Made by a program: the position numbers and the translations under genes. From Panax quinquefolius (Eukaryota; Streptophyta; Magnoliopsida; Apiales; Araliaceae), in the NCBI GenBank assembly GCA_020205615.1, contig CM035170.1:35092123-35156122 (forward strand): a stretch of 64,000 nt of DNA, in the 5' to 3' direction. Under the pieces are notes generated by a model. It saw nothing but the letters and a program-made list of their open reading frames with translations. It did no database searches and was not told the origin of the DNA. Positions 59,408 to 64,000 of this stretch are shown piece by piece. The first letter of the stretch is position 1; every line of letters starts with the position of its first letter.

Positions 59408-59599
59408 TGTGACACCCCCAAAATAGGTATACATCACCCATTCTGAGTCGCCAAATACATGGTACATAAAACAACTACAACTTTATTACTACAATTGTCA
59501 TGCAAAATACAACAACAAATATGTTATGAGTTTTGATACAAATATATATACCAACTATGACTCTTGACACCAACCTGGATAGCACGTCACAATGGCACC

Positions 59600-59950
59600 T
59601 TACATAAAGGTACAGTCAAAAACTGTTTTAGAAATTAAAATCTTTGGGAAGTGCTCAAGGAAACCTTCGTACATGGGAGACCATGCGTCTAGGTAATGAT
59701 AGATATCATATGTCCACAGAATTATCCTTCGTTGACCCAATAGACCCCAAAGAAAAATGAGAAGATTATTATCATGATCTTTCCAATGGTGAGTCTTCTC
59801 TTGACATATAACTATCTCCACTGTCTGTAATTGAAAATTATATTTCAACCAAACTCCAAGATCATATAGGTAGTGCTCGTAGATATACTCAGCAAGTGGA
59901 TGTGCACAATCCTGTCTTATGATGACACGAGGTTGTATGTCATTAGACAT
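59600..59950 (-). other. Unrecognised open reading frame in C' (116 codons from ATG)
   Basis: ATG at 59948-59950 opens MSNDIQPRVIIRQDCAHPLA. The open frame extends upstream without stop to 60049. It includes LYDLGVWLKYNFQLQTVEIV, HHWKDHDNNLLIFLWGLLGQ and YHYLDAWSPMYEGFLEHFPK and ends at 59600. The sequence is absent from the equivalent place in the B and C LTRs, so it appears to be an insertion or family-specific block in the leader part of this LTR. Aromatic-rich composition and an uninterrupted frame in an otherwise decayed LTR are notable. I do not recognise a domain, and it may be chance. Confidence 0.3.
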
Positions 59951-60567
59951 CTTGTATGATAGTGACAAAACACCCTTCCAAAGTTGGGTTCGCCTCACCC
60001 TATTTGATTCACCAAATATAACTACTAAATGATGTATAAAATACAACACACTTTTCTATACTATTTAGGGAGAACCTTCACAGCTAGAGACCACCGTTCT
60101 ATTCTCCTGTTATCCCAGCTCGACCCAGCTATACTTTTATTACCAAAAAGAATTGTGAAGCAAAAGAGTGAGCACAACTAGCTCAGTAAAGAATATCATG
60201 ACTAAAGATAATTAAATTATCAATAGCCTTCGTCAGTAATAAATCAGAGATTTAGAACATATAGTAGATGATAAAACTTTCCAACCATAGTTGCAGCGGA
60301 ACGAGCGATCCATTAGAAGAGTCAAATAGACCATAAAGTCTATTATCTTCTCCATGTTAAAAGTCAATAAATAATTTTTTATTCCTGTAACATCAATCAA
60401 CAGTTCCTGTCCACAATCATGTGAATAACTCATAATCATAATTGTGATTCTAAATTCCTCTTCGTACCCAGAACAAAGATAATTTTCATCACATGTGTTT
60501 ACCTGAAACATCAAAGTTCATGGTTATACCAAATCACAGTTCCTGTTCATAATCATACTAACAAACT

Positions 60568-60930
60568 CAACTTTGCACTACAGGCCAAAGATATTCCTCA
60601 ACAGTTCATCTTTGCACTACAGGCCAAAGATATTCAACAACAGTTCATCTTTGCACTACAGGCCAAAGATATTCAATAAAAGTTCATCTTTGCACTACGG
60701 GCCAAAGATATTAATATCTCAAAGAAATATATAATCATTTCAGAATTTATATAAACAATAATTATAACCATGTTGATCAATTCACCTTTGCACTTAAGCT
60801 AAAGATATTCAATTATAAATTCAATGGTCATGATCATACTAGTCAACAACTCATCTTTGCATTACTGGCCAAAGAGAACCCATAGTCACGATCATACCAA
60901 TAATTTACCCATCTTTACACTCAAGTCAAA
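60568..60930 (-). repeat. Stem-loop repeats in C' (CTTTGCACTACAGGCCAAAG)
   Basis: At least four near-identical units (60570, 60608, 60648, 60686) and two or three diverged ones (near 60786, 60850, 60910). On the minus strand the arms are ATCTTTG/CAAAGAT around GCCTGTAGTG. The first units are 38-40 bases apart, separated by AACTGTTG-type spacers. Confidence 0.8.
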
Positions 60931-62886
60931 GAGAAATATCATCATTAGGGTTATAAAAATGTTATATATGATAATAAAAACAATATAATCAACATATAGA
61001 TTTAATCTCAAGAGTAAGATTCATAAATCAACGATAATTTGGTCAGAAAAAGAAACCAATTTTGTCGTGAATAGTAACTCATGAATAGTAACCCCGACAC
61101 AAAAAGATAAAGGTTTACAATAAAATCCATATCAATATTTACAACACCTTCATCCAAATGTTATAAGTCACTTAATGATCTCATATTATTAATATTATAA
61201 CAATATTTTAATCATTTCTTAAACTTATAAACAATTTATTTTAATTGTTTACACTTTATTAATAAATTCATTTAATCACCCTAAAATGCCAAACTCATAA
61301 GATTTCATCACCAATAACCAAAACCCTCATCAAAAATCTGCATATACCTCATATAGGATTCTCAAGCCATAAAATCCTATTTTCCAATTTTCTTACTTCA
61401 CATAACATATTTAATTCATTTACTCATAACTAGTCTATTTTCATGAAAAAAATACCAAATCAGTCTCAAAAGATTTTCTTTTCTGGGATTTAGCAGAATA
61501 TAGTCCCATATTGAACATATATTTTTCTTAGAATTTTTAAAATTCACTTACTATTTTTCATATGGCCAAAATTACCGAATATTTAGACATTTATCATAAA
61601 TTGTACTTTTGTCCGAAAATTTTGAAATTTATAGAGTATACTAATATTATATACATGTACTCCCAATAAATATTTCACTAATTTTGGAGTTAACCACAAG
61701 GAGTTATAAGGGTTTACTTTTAAAATAGTCTTTTCCCATAAATTTCACAACTCCTAATCTATACATCCAAAAATCGCCATTTTTGAACACAATCTAGAAA
61801 ACTCATCAAATTATCATTTCAAATTTATCCACAATTTTTGAACGTCAGAAAAATTACGAAACTAAAAAACATAATAACCATTACAATCCCTTACCTCAAA
61901 AGAGCAGTATTTCTAACTGGAATATTGGATGTAAAGCCGAAGAAAACTTGCACTGAATAGCAACTCTCAAAGTATCTAATACTCACAAAAATACTCTCAA
62001 TAATACAGAGAGAAAAAACTTATGTTTCTGGTGTGATTTTCAATTCTAACTTAAGCGCTTATTTATATGAAAATGCTAAAATGCCAAAAGAGATTAAATA
62101 ATAAATCAATATTATACTTTTTTTTCTCCTACGCAACCACTCTTCAAAAATCATCAGCCACCACAGTGGGGCCCACCCAAAATCAACACATGTATTCAAC
62201 ACCAACCAAAAGTGGGTCCCACCCAATTTTAATAAAAATTATTTTATTTTTTGAAACTTCAGTAATTCATAGAAAATAGCCTGTTTATCAGAAAAATATG
62301 AATTTTATGTCCATTCCACACGAAATCTAATTCTCTACAACTTTGTAACTTTAAGTTTTTCCAAATTTCAGACAGAAAATATCCGAAACCCACAAACGGA
62401 TGATTTTCAACACTTCTTAAAATTCATAACAAATCATGCATTAATTTTTAATGGTTCAAAATTTGTGGACATATACTCAACTTATATATGTATAACATAT
62501 CCAAAAATCACAACGATCCAACGGTCGGATTAAAATTATAACTCACGCAATAGAGCTTTAAGAACACTGATTTAATTTTTAATACCTCCATTCCGACAAA
62601 ATACTGATAAAACGCATCAACACTAATTCCTTCATTTATAACCACATAAATAAATCCATCATTTATATCCACATCAAATAAATATTTTCTTATCATATAA
62701 ATCAATAATTAATTATTCACAAATAATATTACAGAATCACAATAATGACACCAAGCGCCTCCCGGAGAAGAAGGGCTTTCCGATTAGGATTTCTCCTTAT
62801 TGGCGCGCAATTAGGTGACCAAACCTCTCCTTGACAAAACTTTCTAGACATTATCAATAATGCTATCTAATAATATTATTCAAATA

Positions 62887-64000
62887 TATCTGGATCGAAG
62901 GGTAATGAAGGTGATCAGCCTTTCATACCTGACTTATACATGCAATATGTACAAAGTACAATTCTACAATGGCAATCAGCAATGATTATCCATAAGCATA
63001 TCTGAATGAAACAACTCTTAGTAGAGTTAAGTAAAAACAAACTTGCCTGAACCATTGATTACCACTACATAATTTATAACACTTTATCCGAAGACCTAAT
63101 ATTAGTAATATAGATCTGCAATATTAGAATAATATCATCACAATATAATACTATTATATATATAGATATACATAGAATAACCTAAACACATAACACATAA
63201 CCCTATCAGTTTATAAAACATATAAGACTCGGTATCAAGTCAAACTATTGCAGTCTGAGTTGAACCCGACACAAATCTGACATCCCGACGGTCTAGTCGA
63301 ATAATTCACGAGTTTAAGTTCAATTAAACTCTGTATAAACGCTTAACCATTATCTCAGATAATTTTAATATTAGTCAAAATAATTTTTACAAGCTCCTAA
63401 TAATTTTTAAATAATTATTACTATTTATCATGAATTTTCTATTATTAATATCGTATTTATATAATATAAATACCATAATATTCCTTTATCATTAATATTT
63501 ATTTATTAGCAAATATTAATGAAATACATGTCATAATATTATACTATATTTATAATATCATAAAGTATTTTAATACTTTAAAATCACCTTTATATGATTT
63601 TAAACAATTAAATTCTTTATCCGATAATTGTTATTAATATTACAATATTAATATTTTTATGACAAAATATCAAAAGTTATATTTTATTACTTAAAATATT
63701 TTTATAATAATTAAATCATTTTTATATGATTTATAAATCACTAATTCTATTTTTTTAATTTATTTAATATATTTAGTAAATAAATTAATTATCATTAATA
63801 TTAATTAATTAATAAAATTCATCACAAAATATTAAAAGTCACTTGAAAATATATTTAAATATTTTCTTATACCATAATATTATTTTCATGATTTTTCATG
63901 TATTAAAATCATTTTAAATAATTTATTTAATATTATAATTAAATAAATTAAATACCATTTATATTCCAAAAAATTAAATATTTATGAAATATACTCTAAA
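62887..64000 (-). mobile_element. Element A, 5' LTR, continued to window edge
   Basis: It resumes with CAAATATATCTGGATCGAAGG, equal to 37297 onward in the 3' LTR, and follows it to about 38416 equivalent at the window end. It includes the AT-rich array from about 63370. About 2.4 kb of this LTR lies outside the window. Confidence 0.88.

Larger units (their letters stand above)
59408..62886 (-). mobile_element. C' LTR fragment (B/C-related) inside the A 5' LTR
   Basis: On the minus strand it ends GGGGGTGTCACA like a B LTR. It contains CCATGTATTTGGCGACTCAG, stem-loops (60568-60930), TACTATTCAC-type text near 61080, the GAATTGAAAATCACACCAG promoter phrase near 62030, and the GGTCACCTAATTGCGCGCC segment near 62800. 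Its 5' end is missing: relative to C it starts about 570 bases in, at TTTGAATAATATTATT. No primer site or internal region adjoins it. About 338 bases of the A LTR (equivalent to 36959-37296) are absent at the junction. Confidence 0.82.

Overview
The window is plant nuclear heterochromatin made almost entirely of nested transposable elements. The evidence is the set of element types: Ty3/gypsy elements primed by initiator tRNA-Met, chromodomain integrases of the Tekay (Del) chromovirus type, a Tat/Ogre-like LTR, and a FAR1-type Mutator-like element carrying a plant mobile domain. AT content is very high. I see no cellular protein-coding gene, no rRNA, no convincing tRNA gene and no CRISPR array. 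I cannot name the species.

Layout. 1-1075 is unassigned. 1076-12974 is element E (plus strand): a gypsy-derived, non-autonomous element with two ~4.67 kb LTRs around a 2.56 kb centre. The centre encodes only a gag and a second, smaller protein that repeats the gag zinc-knuckle module. No protease, RT or integrase is present (TR-GAG-like). 12975-15652 is a Tat/Ogre-like remnant (internal end, LTR, start of internal) whose U3 holds a family of covarying stem-loops. 15653-36834 is element B, a degenerate Tekay chromovirus arranged LTR / gag-pol / LTR / second gag. Its first LTR is split at 16537-26513 by a 9.98 kb MULE with ~0.8 kb terminal inverted repeats and a 9-bp target duplication. The MULE holds a broken FAR1-type transposase (plus) and a broken plant-mobile-domain gene (minus).

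From 36835 to the right edge lies element A (minus strand), a LARD-like element with ~4.0 kb LTRs and a non-coding centre. It interrupts the second gag of B. Inside A is element D (42416-59189, minus, Tekay), flanked by a 5-bp duplication AACTC. Inside D is element C (46491-55021, plus), an internally deleted relative of B. The nest is therefore four deep: B contains A, A contains D, D contains C. The upstream LTR of A also holds another LTR fragment, C' (59408-62886, minus), which carries an unexplained open frame.

None of the coding regions is fully intact. D has lost its whole reverse transcriptase next to C, C has lost RT, RNase H and integrase cores, and B has many stops. The most noteworthy signals are the MULE with two gene cargos, the duplicated zinc-knuckle protein of E, two unrelated sets of repeated stem-loops with compensatory changes, and LTR-pair differences that cluster at CTG/CAG/CCG triplets, which may be a base-calling artefact at methylated CHG sites.

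All alignments and counts here were made by eye; family names rest on recognised protein motifs.
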